64,000 bases of DNA from Brevundimonas subvibrioides (GTDB lineage Bacteria; Pseudomonadota; Alphaproteobacteria; Caulobacterales; Caulobacteraceae), in NCBI GenBank assembly GCA_002280475.1, contig NCEB01000007.1, positions 1 through 64,000 on the forward strand, given 5' to 3'. The number at the start of each line of letters is the position of its first letter. Position 1 is the first letter of the stretch. The position numbers were made by a program, and so were the translations under genes. Under the pieces are notes generated by a model that searched no databases, was not told the origin of the DNA, and saw nothing but the letters and a program-made list of their open reading frames with translations. Positions 1 through 7,377 of the stretch are shown here, piece by piece.

Positions 1-318
1 CAAGCGAGGCGATTTCCTCCTCGTCGATCCCGTGGCCGATCTCGCGGGCAAGCGCGCGGCACAGTTCGAGATGATCGCGGCACAGCCCTCGCCGCCGGCC
101 GCCTTGTTGATGGCGCGCTGGATCACGTCCTTGGGCAGACTCTCGGCCTTGGCGTTGTTGACCGCCAGGCGCAGGCGCGGGTTCAGGGCGGGGTCGGGCA
201 TGCCCGACTTGGCGGCCACGGTGATGTCGCGCGACAGCTTGGAGAACAGCTTGGAGCGGACCGCATCCGCGCGCCCCTTGCGGTGCATGATGTTCTTGAA
301 TTTGGAATGGCCGGCCAT
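1..318 (-). CDS. yebC: YebC/PmpR family regulator, N-terminal part, runs off the window edge
   Basis: The protein begins [18 protein letters not shown] and continues [19 protein letters not shown] and [18 protein letters not shown], the hallmark N-terminal domain of the YebC/TACO1 family (translation or transcription regulators of about 245 residues). ATG at 318 is chosen because this is the conserved family N-terminus. Similarity holds to about residue 79 ([10 protein letters not shown], near base 83). After that the family expects something like YEEIRYEGYGPGG, but the frame encodes unrelated sequence up to the window edge. It remains open but no longer looks like YebC; another frame over the last 80 bases reads like a plausible peptide. 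This suggests a rearrangement, frameshift or misjoin. A palindromic repeat lies just upstream at 335-375. The identity of the N-terminal part is secure; whether the gene is intact is not. Confidence 0.7.
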   Translation of the reverse strand, partial: MAGHSKFKNIMHRKGRADAVRSKLFSKLSRDITVAAKSGMPDPALNPRLRLAVNNAKAESLPKDVIQRAINKAAGGEGCAAIISNCAARLPARSATGSTRRKSPRL

Positions 319-334
319 GGGGCTCTCTTGGTTG

Positions 335-375
335 CGCTACCGCTCGGGACGCGGTCCCTCGCTGCTTGAGCGCGG
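335..375. repeat. Family-1 palindromic repeat, copy a
   Basis: This is a GCGCTACCGCTCGGGACGCG-type sequence followed by the GTCCCTCGCTGCTTGAGCGC half. It lies directly upstream of yebC. The same core, in either orientation, recurs at 1566-1606, 11938-11980, 33125-33161, 33239-33280 and, interrupted, 33858-33935. It looks like a REP-type palindrome with a central CGGGACGCGGTCCCTCG stem. Confidence 0.75.
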
Positions 376-488
376 TCGCCTGTGCGGGAAGAGGCGCATC
401 TAGCCGATGGGTGAGCCTGTGTCACGACGGTGCCGGAACCGTCGCGCTTGGCGCGGGTTGAACCCGCGATCCCTCACGGAGCCGCATC

Positions 489-677
489 ATGTCCGCCGCC
501 GACGACTATTACGAAGACGCCACCGAGGACAACGACGCCGAAATCGTCGAGTGGTACGCCGCGCGCCCCGTCACCGTCTCGACCGCCGTCGCGACCGGAT
601 CGATCGTCGCCGCCTTCACCCTGGGTGTCCTGACCGCCGTCGGCGCGCTGGCGCTGCTGGGCTATATGGACGACTGA
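489..677 (+). CDS. Small single-pass membrane protein, unknown function
   Basis: 62 residues. An acidic N-terminus (DDYYEDATEDNDAE) is followed by one hydrophobic segment (about residues 31-58, rich in A, V, L and G) and a short acidic tail. A GGAG at 478-481 sits 7 bases upstream of the ATG, supporting the start. The gene stands alone between yebC and the convergent coiled-coil protein. I recognise no family. Likely an inner-membrane micropeptide with its acidic N-terminus on one face. Confidence 0.6.
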   Translation: MSAADDYYEDATEDNDAEIVEWYAARPVTVSTAVATGSIVAAFTLGVLTAVGALALLGYMDD

Positions 678-687
678 CGCGAGGTGC

Positions 688-1014
688 CTATTGCGGCGTG
701 ACCGTCGCGGAGGCCTGGGCCGGGGTCTCGGTCGTGGTCGTCGAACCGTTGGCCTGAGTGGCCTGGGCAGCGCGGGCCTGCTCTTCGGCGAGGCGAGCCG
801 CTTCCTGCTCCTCGCGTTCGAACTCGGCGTCCAGGCGGGCGTTCTCGATCTGGCGCTGACGCCGGGCGCGCTCGGCCGAACGCTCACGCGCGCGTTCGGC
901 GATGGATTGCGGCATTTCGGTCGCAGAGACCGGCGCGGCCGCCACGGGCGCGGTCGTCAGGATCGGCGCGGTCAGGGCCACGCAGAGCGCCAAGCGAGTC
1001 AGGGAGGGGATCAT
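688..1014 (-). CDS. Secreted Ala/Glu/Arg-rich coiled-coil protein
   Basis: 108 residues. Residues 1-27 form a Sec signal peptide (MIPSLTRLALCVALTAPILT, then an AAA-type cleavage region). Residues about 35-85 are a highly charged helix with alternating R/E and A (ERARERSAERARRQRQIENA), predicted to be a coiled coil, followed by a Thr/Ala-rich low-complexity tail. It probably resides in the periplasm. A similar design (signal peptide, charged coiled coil) recurs in the gene at 27016-27480. No family recognised; function unknown. Confidence 0.6.
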   Translation of the reverse strand: MIPSLTRLALCVALTAPILTTAPVAAAPVSATEMPQSIAERARERSAERARRQRQIENARLDAEFEREEQEAARLAEEQARAAQATQANGSTTTTETPAQASATVTPQ

Positions 1015-1111
1015 GGGGAGGCCTCACAAGGGTTACGAGGACGTAACAATCCGGCCTACATGAAAGTTTGGCAATCTTTCTGTCAAGAACGTGTTTCGCC
1101 GCGCTGCCTCG

Positions 1112-1549
1112 TCAGGTCCTCAGAGAGTCCAGAAAGCCGCGCATCCCGTCACTGAGCGGCACGGGCCGGTTGCTCCCCCGGTCCACATAGACGTGGACGA
1201 AGAAGCCGACCGCCGCGGCCTCGTCTTCGTTCTTCTTGAACAGGCCGATCTCGTAGCGGACCGACGACGTGCCGACATGCGCGACCCGCACCCCCGCCTC
1301 GATCTCGTCCGGAAAGGCCGTCGGCGAGAAGTACCGGCAGCCTGTCTCGGCGACCAGACCGATGACCTTGCCGTGATGGATGTCCAACTGACCCGAGACC
1401 ACGAGCAACCGGTTCACAGCCGTGTCGAAGAAGGAATAATAGACGACGTTGTTCACATGTCCGTAGACGTCGTTGTCCATCCAGCGCGTCGAGATCGCCT
1501 GAAAGCGGCGGTAGTCATTGCGGTGGGTGCGTTCGATCGTGCCGGCCAT
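1112..1549 (-). CDS. Acyl-CoA thioesterase, hotdog fold (YbgC/4HBT type)
   Basis: 145 residues, normal length for the 4-hydroxybenzoyl-CoA thioesterase family. The motif [21 protein letters not shown] near residues 22-42 contains the catalytic-type Asp ([10 protein letters not shown]) and the following helix of the hotdog fold. Such enzymes hydrolyse acyl-CoA thioesters in the cytoplasm; the substrate cannot be told. ATG at 1549 is preceded on the minus strand by an AAGAAGGACC stretch that can serve as a ribosome binding site. It is divergent from the alcohol dehydrogenase at 1755, with a repeat-filled gap between. Confidence 0.85.
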   Translation of the reverse strand: MAGTIERTHRNDYRRFQAISTRWMDNDVYGHVNNVVYYSFFDTAVNRLLVVSGQLDIHHGKVIGLVAETGCRYFSPTAFPDEIEAGVRVAHVGTSSVRYEIGLFKKNEDEAAAVGFFVHVYVDRGSNRPVPLSDGMRGFLDSLRT

Positions 1550-1565
1550 GGTGGTCCTTCTTCTG

Positions 1566-1740
1566 GCGCCAACGCTCGGCGCGCGGCGCCTCGCTGCTTG
1601 AGCGCGGGTTCCTCCAGCGCCTCCGGGTGCGCCTGGGTCTAACGCTCGGTCTTGGCCTCCGTCGCGTCAAGCGCCTATCGAGGGTTCGTCGAACTATCCG
1701 CGCCCGAGTTGCGAGCGACCGCGTCGCGATCGCTGGGTCA
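1566..1740. repeat. Family-1 palindromic repeat copy b and a partial copy
   Basis: 1566-1606 is a copy in the same orientation as 335-375 (AACGCTCGGCGCG, then CTCGCTGCTTGAGCGCG). About 100 bases further, 1711-1738 (GCGAGCGACCGCGTCGCGAT) is the core in the opposite orientation. Together they form a loosely inverted pair filling the intergenic space between the thioesterase and alcohol dehydrogenase genes. No gene is seen here. Confidence 0.65.
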
Positions 1741-1754
1741 CGAAGAGGACCGTC

Positions 1755-2888
1755 ATGCCGCCGATCACCGCTCGCGCCGCCATCCTCCGGGCCTCGGGTT
1801 CGCCCCGGCCCTATGCCGAGAGCCGACCGCTGGCGATCGAGACGGTGACCCTGGACCCGCCGGGTCCGGGCGAGGTCCTGGTCGCGATCAAGGCGGCGGG
1901 CCTTTGCCATTCGGACCTCAGCGTCATCAACGGCGACCGCCCGCGCCCCCTGCCGATGGCCCTGGGCCATGAAGCGGCCGGGGTCGTCGAGGCGCTGGGC
2001 GAGGGCGTGTCCGATCTGGCGCTCGGCGATCCTGTCGCCATGGTCTTCATGCCGTCCTGCGGGCATTGCAGCCCGTGCGCTGACGGTCGCCCTGCCCTGT
2101 GCGAGCCGGGCGCGGCGGCCAATGGCAAGGGCGAGCTCCTGTCGGGCGGCCGACGCATCCACCGGGAAGGCGAGGCCGTGAACCACCACCTCGGCTGCTC
2201 GGCCTTCGCCGAACGCGCCGTGGTGTCGCGACGCTCCTTGGTGAAGGTCGACCCGGACCTGTCATTCGAAGAGGCGGCGCTGTTCGGCTGCGCGGTCCTG
2301 ACCGGGGTCGGGGCCGTGGTGAACACCGCCGGGGTCCGCGCGGGCCAGAGCGTTGTCGTGGTCGGGCTGGGCGGCGTGGGACTGGCCAGCGTCCTGGGGG
2401 CCCTGGCCTGTGGCGCGTCGCCGGTCGTGGCGGTCGATCTGTCGGAGGACAAGCTGGCGCTGGCCCGGACGCTGGGGCCCGTCCACACCGTCAACGCCGC
2501 CGACCCCGGCGCTGTCGATCAGGTCCGTGCCCTGACCGGGGGCGGCGCGGACGTCGCCGTGGAGATGGCGGGATCGGTGCGGGCGCTGGAGGCCGCATGG
2601 AAGATGACGCGGCGGGGCGGCCTGACCGTCACCGCCGGACTGCCGCCGCCGGACGCCGCCCTGGCCGTCAACGTCGTCTCCCTGGTCGGCGAGGAGCGGA
2701 CGCTGAAGGGATCCTACATTGGCACCTGCGTGCCCAGCCGTGACATCCCCCGCTATATCGCCCTCTATCGTCAGGGCCGGCTGCCCGTCGACCGGCTGAT
2801 GAGCGGGACCATTCCACTGGAGGACATCAACACGGGCTTCGACCGGTTGCACGCCGGCGAGGTGGTCCGGCTGGTCGTGACCTTCTGA
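1755..2888 (+). CDS. Zinc-dependent alcohol dehydrogenase (MDR superfamily)
   Basis: 377 residues, typical of class III-like medium-chain dehydrogenases. The N-terminal GroES-like domain carries the catalytic-zinc signature GLCHSD (Cys near residue 52) and GHEAAG. The structural-zinc lobe is CGHCSPCADGRPALC with its four Cys. The Rossmann domain has the dinucleotide motif VVVGLGGVGLASVLGAL near residue 200. It oxidises an alcohol, or reduces an aldehyde, with NAD(P); the substrate is unknown. It is not obviously in an operon. The gene downstream is the remnant of a DUF1993 gene. Confidence 0.88.
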   Translation: MPPITARAAILRASGSPRPYAESRPLAIETVTLDPPGPGEVLVAIKAAGLCHSDLSVINGDRPRPLPMALGHEAAGVVEALGEGVSDLALGDPVAMVFMPSCGHCSPCADGRPALCEPGAAANGKGELLSGGRRIHREGEAVNHHLGCSAFAERAVVSRRSLVKVDPDLSFEEAALFGCAVLTGVGAVVNTAGVRAGQSVVVVGLGGVGLASVLGALACGASPVVAVDLSEDKLALARTLGPVHTVNAADPGAVDQVRALTGGGADVAVEMAGSVRALEAAWKMTRRGGLTVTAGLPPPDAALAVNVVSLVGEERTLKGSYIGTCVPSRDIPRYIALYRQGRLPVDRLMSGTIPLEDINTGFDRLHAGEVVRLVVTF

Positions 2889-2910
2889 CGAACGCGACGT
2901 CCCGGACCGT

Positions 2911-3341
2911 GACAGGCCGTCGGCGGAGGCCTGTTGCAGGGCCGGGCGTTTCTGGCCGCCAGACGCGATGATGCGGTCGATGCGGGCTTTTTCAAACAGG
3001 TGCAGACCGCCTGCGACAGCCCCAAGCTGTGCATCGCCCGGCTGTCCGGGATCGCCGCCCCGGTGAACGACGATTCCGAGGCCACGATCGCTGAGCTTCA
3101 GACGCGAATCGCCGACACCCTGGGCTACATCGCCTCGGTCCCGCGCGAGGCGATCGACGGGCAGGAAGCCCGGGAGGTGACCCTGACCTTCCCCGGCGGC
3201 GAGATGAAATTCCTGGGCCAGCCCTATGTCACCGGGTTCGCCATCCCGAACTTCTATTTCCATGTGACGACGGCCTACATCCTTCTGCGCGGAGCAGGCG
3301 TGCCCGTGGGCAAGCGGGATTACATGGGCGAGCGGGTCTAG
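2911..3341 (+). pseudogene. DUF1993 family gene, 5-prime truncated remnant
   Basis: The frame after the TGA at 2910-2912 encodes a good match to the C-terminal two thirds of DUF1993 proteins: QVQTACDSPKLCIARLSGI, then LTFPGGEMKFLGQPYVTGF and FYFHVTTAYILLRGAGVPVG, the family's most conserved stretch with His of FHVTTAY. The roughly 50 N-terminal residues of the family (helix 1 and the linker to helix 2) are missing, and the first usable start would be TTG at 2934 with no clear ribosome binding site. This looks like a 3-prime fragment left after a deletion whose left edge is near the end of the dehydrogenase gene. DUF1993 function is unknown (DinB-like four-helix fold). Confidence 0.65.
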
Positions 3342-4186
3342 CCGAGGAGCAACGCTTCGACTTCGGCCCGGCTCGGCAGCGACGGCTGGGCCCCGGGCCG
3401 GGTGGCCGCCAGGGCTCCGGCCGCGCAGGCGAAGGCCAGGGCGGCGTCCGGTGCCAGTCTCTCCCGCAGGGCCACGACGATCGCGCCGACAAAGGCATCC
3501 CCGGCCCCGGTCGCATCGACGACCTCGACCCGCGGCGGGGCTGCGCGAGCGACCTCGCGCCCCTTCTCAAACATCACCGCCCCCGCCGCGCCCAGGGTGA
3601 CGACGACCCGGCCGCCACCGGCATGCAGGGCGTCTCCATAGAAGGCCGCCTCGCCCTCGTTGACGATCAGCAGGTCGGCCCGGCCCAGCAGGGCCTCCGA
3701 CACCGGCGCGGCGGGGGCCAGGTTCACCGCGACGAACCCCTCGGCCCGGGCCGCCGCCGCCTCGACCACGGCGACCGGCAGCTCCAGTTGCAGGATCAGG
3801 GGCCCCTCGATCCGCGCGGGCAGATCGCCGACGCCCATGCCGTGATTGGCTCCGGCCGCGACCACGATCTGGTTCTCGCCCGTCGGATCGACGGCGATCA
3901 GGGCCACGCCGGTCGCACGCTCGCGGTCGACGCGCACCCCGGTCAGGTCGACCGCCCCGGCCCGGAGCGACGCCAGCGCCTCGTCCGCCATGGCGTCGGC
4001 CCCGACCCTGCCGATCAGGGACACCGTGGCCCCCAGCCTCGCGGCCGCCAGTGCCTGGTTCGCCCCCTTGCCGCCGGGATGCCGGGCGAGGGCCGCGCCC
4101 GTCACCGTCTCGCCCGCGAGCGGCAGACGCGGCGCGGTGGCGACGATGTCCAGATTGATCGAGCCGATGACGGTGAGGCGCGTCAT
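3338..4186 (-). CDS. rbsK: Ribokinase (PfkB family)
   Basis: 282 residues. The start MTRLTVIGSINLDIV and the glycine-rich GGKGANQALAAARLGA near residues 38-53 are classic ribokinase features; the C-terminal DATGAGDAFVGAIV holds the catalytic Asp of GAGD. It phosphorylates ribose (or a related sugar) with ATP. ATG at 4186-4184 overlaps the TGA of the nucleoside hydrolase by four bases (ATGA), implying translational coupling. This pair makes sense as purine/pyrimidine nucleoside salvage: the hydrolase releases ribose, the kinase traps it. It is the last gene of a four-gene operon. Confidence 0.9.
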   Translation of the reverse strand: MTRLTVIGSINLDIVATAPRLPLAGETVTGAALARHPGGKGANQALAAARLGATVSLIGRVGADAMADEALASLRAGAVDLTGVRVDRERATGVALIAVDPTGENQIVVAAGANHGMGVGDLPARIEGPLILQLELPVAVVEAAAARAEGFVAVNLAPAAPVSEALLGRADLLIVNEGEAAFYGDALHAGGGRVVVTLGAAGAVMFEKGREVARAAPPRVEVVDATGAGDAFVGAIVVALRERLAPDAALAFACAAGALAATRPGAQPSLPSRAEVEALLLG

Positions 4187-5121
4187 GGCAGGGTTCCCAA
4201 CCTCTGGGCGATCAGGTCGAAGACGCCCGCGGCGTTCGCCTCCACCACCCAGTGGTGACACGCCGCCGAGGCCTCGACCCGGAACTCCACGGCGGTGTGG
4301 CCCCGGGTCAGGTCGCTCTCGGTCTCCACCGCGATCCGGCAGGGCACGGCCCGGAACAGGTCGGGGCGCAGCAGCCAGGCGACCGTACAGGGGTCGTGCA
4401 GCGGGGCCCATTCCCAGCCGACGATGCGCCGCTCGACGTCCTGCGAGAACCGCAGCAGCGACGCCGTGGTCTGCGCGCAGTTGCCGGGCTGAGCCTCGAT
4501 CGCGGCGATCCGCGCCCCGGTCCCCCGGACCTGGTGGGTGGCGTCCAGCCCGAGGGCCGTCACCCGGCACCCGGCGGCGAAAACCTCGGCGGCCGCCTCG
4601 GGGTCGGCCCAGATGTTGAACTCGGCGGACGGCGTGATGTTGCCCCCCTCCGACCGCGCCCCGCCCATGACGACCACCGGCCCCAGTCGCTCCGCCAGCC
4701 GGGGCTCGGCCCGGAGCGCCAGCGCCAGATTGGTCATCGGCCCCATGACGGCGACGGCGACGGCGCCGGGTGGTCGGGCGATGACCCGCTCCACGATCGC
4801 CTCCACCGCCCCGCCCGGCTCGGCCGGCGCGTCCGGCTCGAAGGTCTCCAGTCCGCCCAGGCCCTCGGCACCGTGAAACTCGGCCGCCTCGGCGCGAGGG
4901 CGTCGCAAGGGTCGATCAACCCCGGCGAACACCGGCACGTCCTCGCGCCCGGCGATCTGCCGAAGGATCCGGGCGTTGCGGGTCGTCCGTTCCAGCGAGA
5001 CATTGCCGGCGACCGTCGTGATGGCCAGCAGATCCAGTTCCGGCGACCCGAAGGCCAGCAACAGACCGACCGCGTCGTCCACGCCCGGATCGCAATCGAT
5101 GATCAGGCCCCGTCGCGTCAC
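4183..5121 (-). CDS. Inosine/uridine-preferring nucleoside hydrolase
   Basis: 312 residues, normal for the family. Residues 8-15 DCDPGVDDA form the calcium-binding DxDxxxDD motif that defines nucleoside N-ribohydrolases, and a C-terminal His-containing loop is present (ASAACHHWVVEANAAGV). It cleaves the N-glycosidic bond of ribonucleosides to base plus ribose in the cytoplasm. The start is GTG at 5121, whose GTGA overlaps the racemase stop by four bases. Downstream ribokinase also overlaps by four. The preceding racemase and PLP lyase have no evident chemical link to nucleosides. Confidence 0.88.
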   Translation of the reverse strand: MTRRGLIIDCDPGVDDAVGLLLAFGSPELDLLAITTVAGNVSLERTTRNARILRQIAGREDVPVFAGVDRPLRRPRAEAAEFHGAEGLGGLETFEPDAPAEPGGAVEAIVERVIARPPGAVAVAVMGPMTNLALALRAEPRLAERLGPVVVMGGARSEGGNITPSAEFNIWADPEAAAEVFAAGCRVTALGLDATHQVRGTGARIAAIEAQPGNCAQTTASLLRFSQDVERRIVGWEWAPLHDPCTVAWLLRPDLFRAVPCRIAVETESDLTRGHTAVEFRVEASAACHHWVVEANAAGVFDLIAQRLGTLP

Positions 5122-5783
5122 GCCAGGCAGGCCCTGACGCAGGCGGCGGCCAGCACCTCGGCGGAATCGACCAGGGGCTCAGCCAAATCTTCGGCGGCCA
5201 GCAGCAGCGGCACCTCGGTGCACCCCGCGATCACCGCCTGGGCCCCGGCCGCGATCAGCCCCTCGCCGAGCCCTCGCATGGCGGCCCTCTGCTCCGTCCC
5301 GGTGTCGCCGCGCTTGACGCCATAGACGCAGGCCATGAAGCCGTCGCGCGCCTCGCTCTGCATCACCACGGGCTCCAGTCCCGCCACCTCCAGCGCCCGG
5401 CGATACAGGGCCTCCCCGCCCGGCGTGGCCAGGACCCCGATGCGCCGCGCCCCCGTGGCCCGGGCCGTAGCGACCGTCTCGGCGATCATGTCGATGAAGG
5501 GCAATCCGGCCGCCTCGATTCCCGCCTTCTGCCCATGGGCGGTGTTGCAGGGCATGGCCAGGACCTGGGCCCCCGCCGCCTTGAGCCTCAGCGCCATGGC
5601 CTCCAGCTCGGCCTCGGCCTCGCCCGGCCGGGTGTTGCGATCGGGGACCTGGGGGTTCAGGTCCATCACGACGCGAATGTGATCGGCGTCGCCTTGCGCC
5701 GGCGTCAGGGCCTGGACCCGCGCCAGAAACGCCACCGTCGCCGCCGGCCCCATGCCGCCGAGAACACCCAGGATCTTGCTCAT
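5118..5783 (-). CDS. Aspartate/glutamate racemase family protein
   Basis: 221 residues. It starts [20 protein letters not shown], the N-terminal signature of the RacX/YgeA-type amino acid racemases. The two catalytic-type cysteines are both present: Cys79 in MPCNTAH and Cys188 in AGCTEVP. Expected reaction: cofactor-independent racemisation of an acidic or other amino acid. ATG at 5783-5781 overlaps the stop of the upstream PLP lyase by four bases. Being next to a D-cysteine desulfhydrase/cysteate-lyase-like enzyme, it may supply one enantiomer of that enzyme's substrate (inference). Confidence 0.85.
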   Translation of the reverse strand: MSKILGVLGGMGPAATVAFLARVQALTPAQGDADHIRVVMDLNPQVPDRNTRPGEAEAELEAMALRLKAAGAQVLAMPCNTAHGQKAGIEAAGLPFIDMIAETVATARATGARRIGVLATPGGEALYRRALEVAGLEPVVMQSEARDGFMACVYGVKRGDTGTEQRAAMRGLGEGLIAAGAQAVIAGCTEVPLLLAAEDLAEPLVDSAEVLAAACVRACLA

Positions 5784-6781
5784 GCGAACATCGGCTCCAG
5801 TTCGCCCTGATAGCCGAACAGGCCCTGGGCCCCGCCGGTGTGCAGGAACACGACCCGCTCGCCCTCGAACCGCCCGGCGCGCGCCAGGGCGATCAGCCCC
5901 TTCATCGCCTTGGCGGAATAGACCGGGTCCAGCACGATGCCGTCGGTGCGGGCCGCCAGCATCAGGGCGTCGGCCACGCCCTGGTCGATCAGGCCGTAGC
6001 CCGCGCCGACATAGTCGCAGTCTGCCACCACCATGCCGGGCGTGATGCAGCCCGGACGGCCGAGCAGGGTCGCGGTCTCTTCGGCCAGCTTTAGGACATT
6101 GGCCTCCTGTTTCTCCTTCGGCGCGCGCACGCCGATGCCGAGCACCGGGATGTCCGCCCCCATGACCGCCAGCCCCGCCACCAGGCCCGCGTGGGTGCCG
6201 GCGCTGCCCGTGGCGGTCACGATGCGATCGACGGCCAGGTCCAGCTCGTCGGCCTGAACCACGATCTCGCGCGCGCAGTCGACATAGCCGAGCGCGCCGA
6301 TCGGATTGGAGCCCCCGCCCGGGATGACATAGGGCCGGCCGCCGCGCGCGCGGACCTCGGCGGCGGTCTTCTCCAGCTCGGCCGGCATGTCGGACCCGCC
6401 GGGCACGGAGCGCACGCTCGCGCCGAACAGATGGTCCAGCAGCACATTGCCGTTGCGGGTGTAGTCGATGGCCCTCGATCCCGTCCGCTCCTCCAGGATG
6501 ACCTCGCACTTCAGGCCGTGGGCGGCGGCGGCGGCGGCGGTCTGGCGGACGTGGTTGGACTGGACCGCGCCCTGGGTCACCAGGGTGTCGGCGTCATGCT
6601 CGAAGGCGTCGCCGAGCAGGAATTCCAGCTTTCGCGTCTTGTTGCCGCCCCCGGCCAGGCCCGTGCAGTCGTCGCGCTTGATCCACAGGTCGATCCCCAG
6701 CGCCTCGGACAGGCGCGGCAGGGGCTCCAGTGGCGTGGGCAGATGGGCGAGACGGACGCGGGGAAAGCGGGCGAGATGCAT
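5780..6781 (-). CDS. D-cysteine desulfhydrase / L-cysteate sulfo-lyase family PLP enzyme
   Basis: 333 residues from ATG 6781 ([19 protein letters not shown]), the usual family N-terminus; an upstream in-frame start would add 11 unmatched residues. [22 protein letters not shown] contains the PLP-lysine region, and [21 protein letters not shown] is the conserved substrate loop; [15 protein letters not shown] binds the phosphate. Fold-type II enzymes of this group remove sulfide from D-cysteine, sulfite from L-cysteate, or deaminate ACC; the wording [17 protein letters not shown] resembles CuyA-type cysteate lyases, but I cannot decide between them. First gene of the overlapping four-gene operon. 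Confidence 0.85.
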   Translation of the reverse strand: MHLARFPRVRLAHLPTPLEPLPRLSEALGIDLWIKRDDCTGLAGGGNKTRKLEFLLGDAFEHDADTLVTQGAVQSNHVRQTAAAAAAHGLKCEVILEERTGSRAIDYTRNGNVLLDHLFGASVRSVPGGSDMPAELEKTAAEVRARGGRPYVIPGGGSNPIGALGYVDCAREIVVQADELDLAVDRIVTATGSAGTHAGLVAGLAVMGADIPVLGIGVRAPKEKQEANVLKLAEETATLLGRPGCITPGMVVADCDYVGAGYGLIDQGVADALMLAARTDGIVLDPVYSAKAMKGLIALARAGRFEGERVVFLHTGGAQGLFGYQGELEPMFA

Positions 6782-6839
6782 GGGACGGCCTTTCGTTCGC
6801 CCGCTCCCTAACACCCGTCCGGCGGACGCGCGAGCGAGG

Positions 6840-7235
6840 TCAGGCCGTGGCCGCGCGAAGCGCCTCGACCGTCTCGGCGACAGAGGTATCCAGCCGGTCG
6901 ACGATGCGGTCCAGCAGGGGCTCGACCTCGGGCGTCACGCGGGCGCTGGCCATGGACCAGCTGTCGAAGCTTCTTTGCTCCACCAGGGCGCGATCGATCA
7001 CACGCAGGTCCTTGTGACGGGGATCGACGCGCAGACGGTCCAGCAGGGCGTCGATCGCCTCGGCCGGACCCTCGATGACCTGGATGAACCTGCCGCGGTG
7101 GGCGACCAGGGCACCGGTCAAGTTGGTCTGGCTGTTGTTCCGCTGCGACTGGCCCAGGATTGTCGCGACATTCAGAAGGCTGTCGGTGCTGCCCGTGGCG
7201 GTGCTTTCGTAGAGCACGCGGTGAAGTCGGGGCAT
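6840..7235 (-). CDS. BLUF-domain blue-light photoreceptor
   Basis: 131 residues, essentially a stand-alone BLUF domain with a short C-terminal helix. The flavin-site residues are visible: Tyr9 (HRVLY), Asn33/Asn34 ([14 protein letters not shown]), Gln52 (RFIQVIEGP) and Trp93/Met95 (SFDSWSMA). Their spacing matches the AppA-type Tyr/Asn/Gln/Trp set. It binds FAD non-covalently and senses blue light; short BLUF proteins signal through partner proteins that are not identifiable here. It is separate from the TonB receptor upstream, from which a terminator divides it. Confidence 0.92.
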   Translation of the reverse strand: MPRLHRVLYESTATGSTDSLLNVATILGQSQRNNSQTNLTGALVAHRGRFIQVIEGPAEAIDALLDRLRVDPRHKDLRVIDRALVEQRSFDSWSMASARVTPEVEPLLDRIVDRLDTSVAETVEALRAATA

Positions 7236-7318
7236 GCGGGTCTCCGGTACGCGAAACAGACTGGCGGCATGTGGCCGGTGAGTCGTCCCAGCCTGTCAAA
7301 CCCGCCTGAGGCCATCGC

Positions 7319-7353
7319 GAAAAGAAACCGGCCGGGGTCGCCCCCGGCCGGTT
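7319..7353 (-). terminator. Rho-independent terminator of the TonB receptor gene
   Basis: Perfect 12-bp stem, AACCGGCCGGGG (7326-7337) against CCCCGGCCGGTT (7342-7353), with a 4-base loop. On the minus strand it is followed by a T-rich run (TTTCTTTTC, 7319-7327). It lies 25 bases past the receptor stop codon at 7378. Confidence 0.85.
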
Positions 7354-7377
7354 CATTGGGTCCGGCTCTCGCCGGGA

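Noticed and set aside
6782..6814. Upstream in-frame start for the PLP lyase
   Set aside because: The added 11 residues do not resemble the family, whose proteins begin with MHLARFPR.
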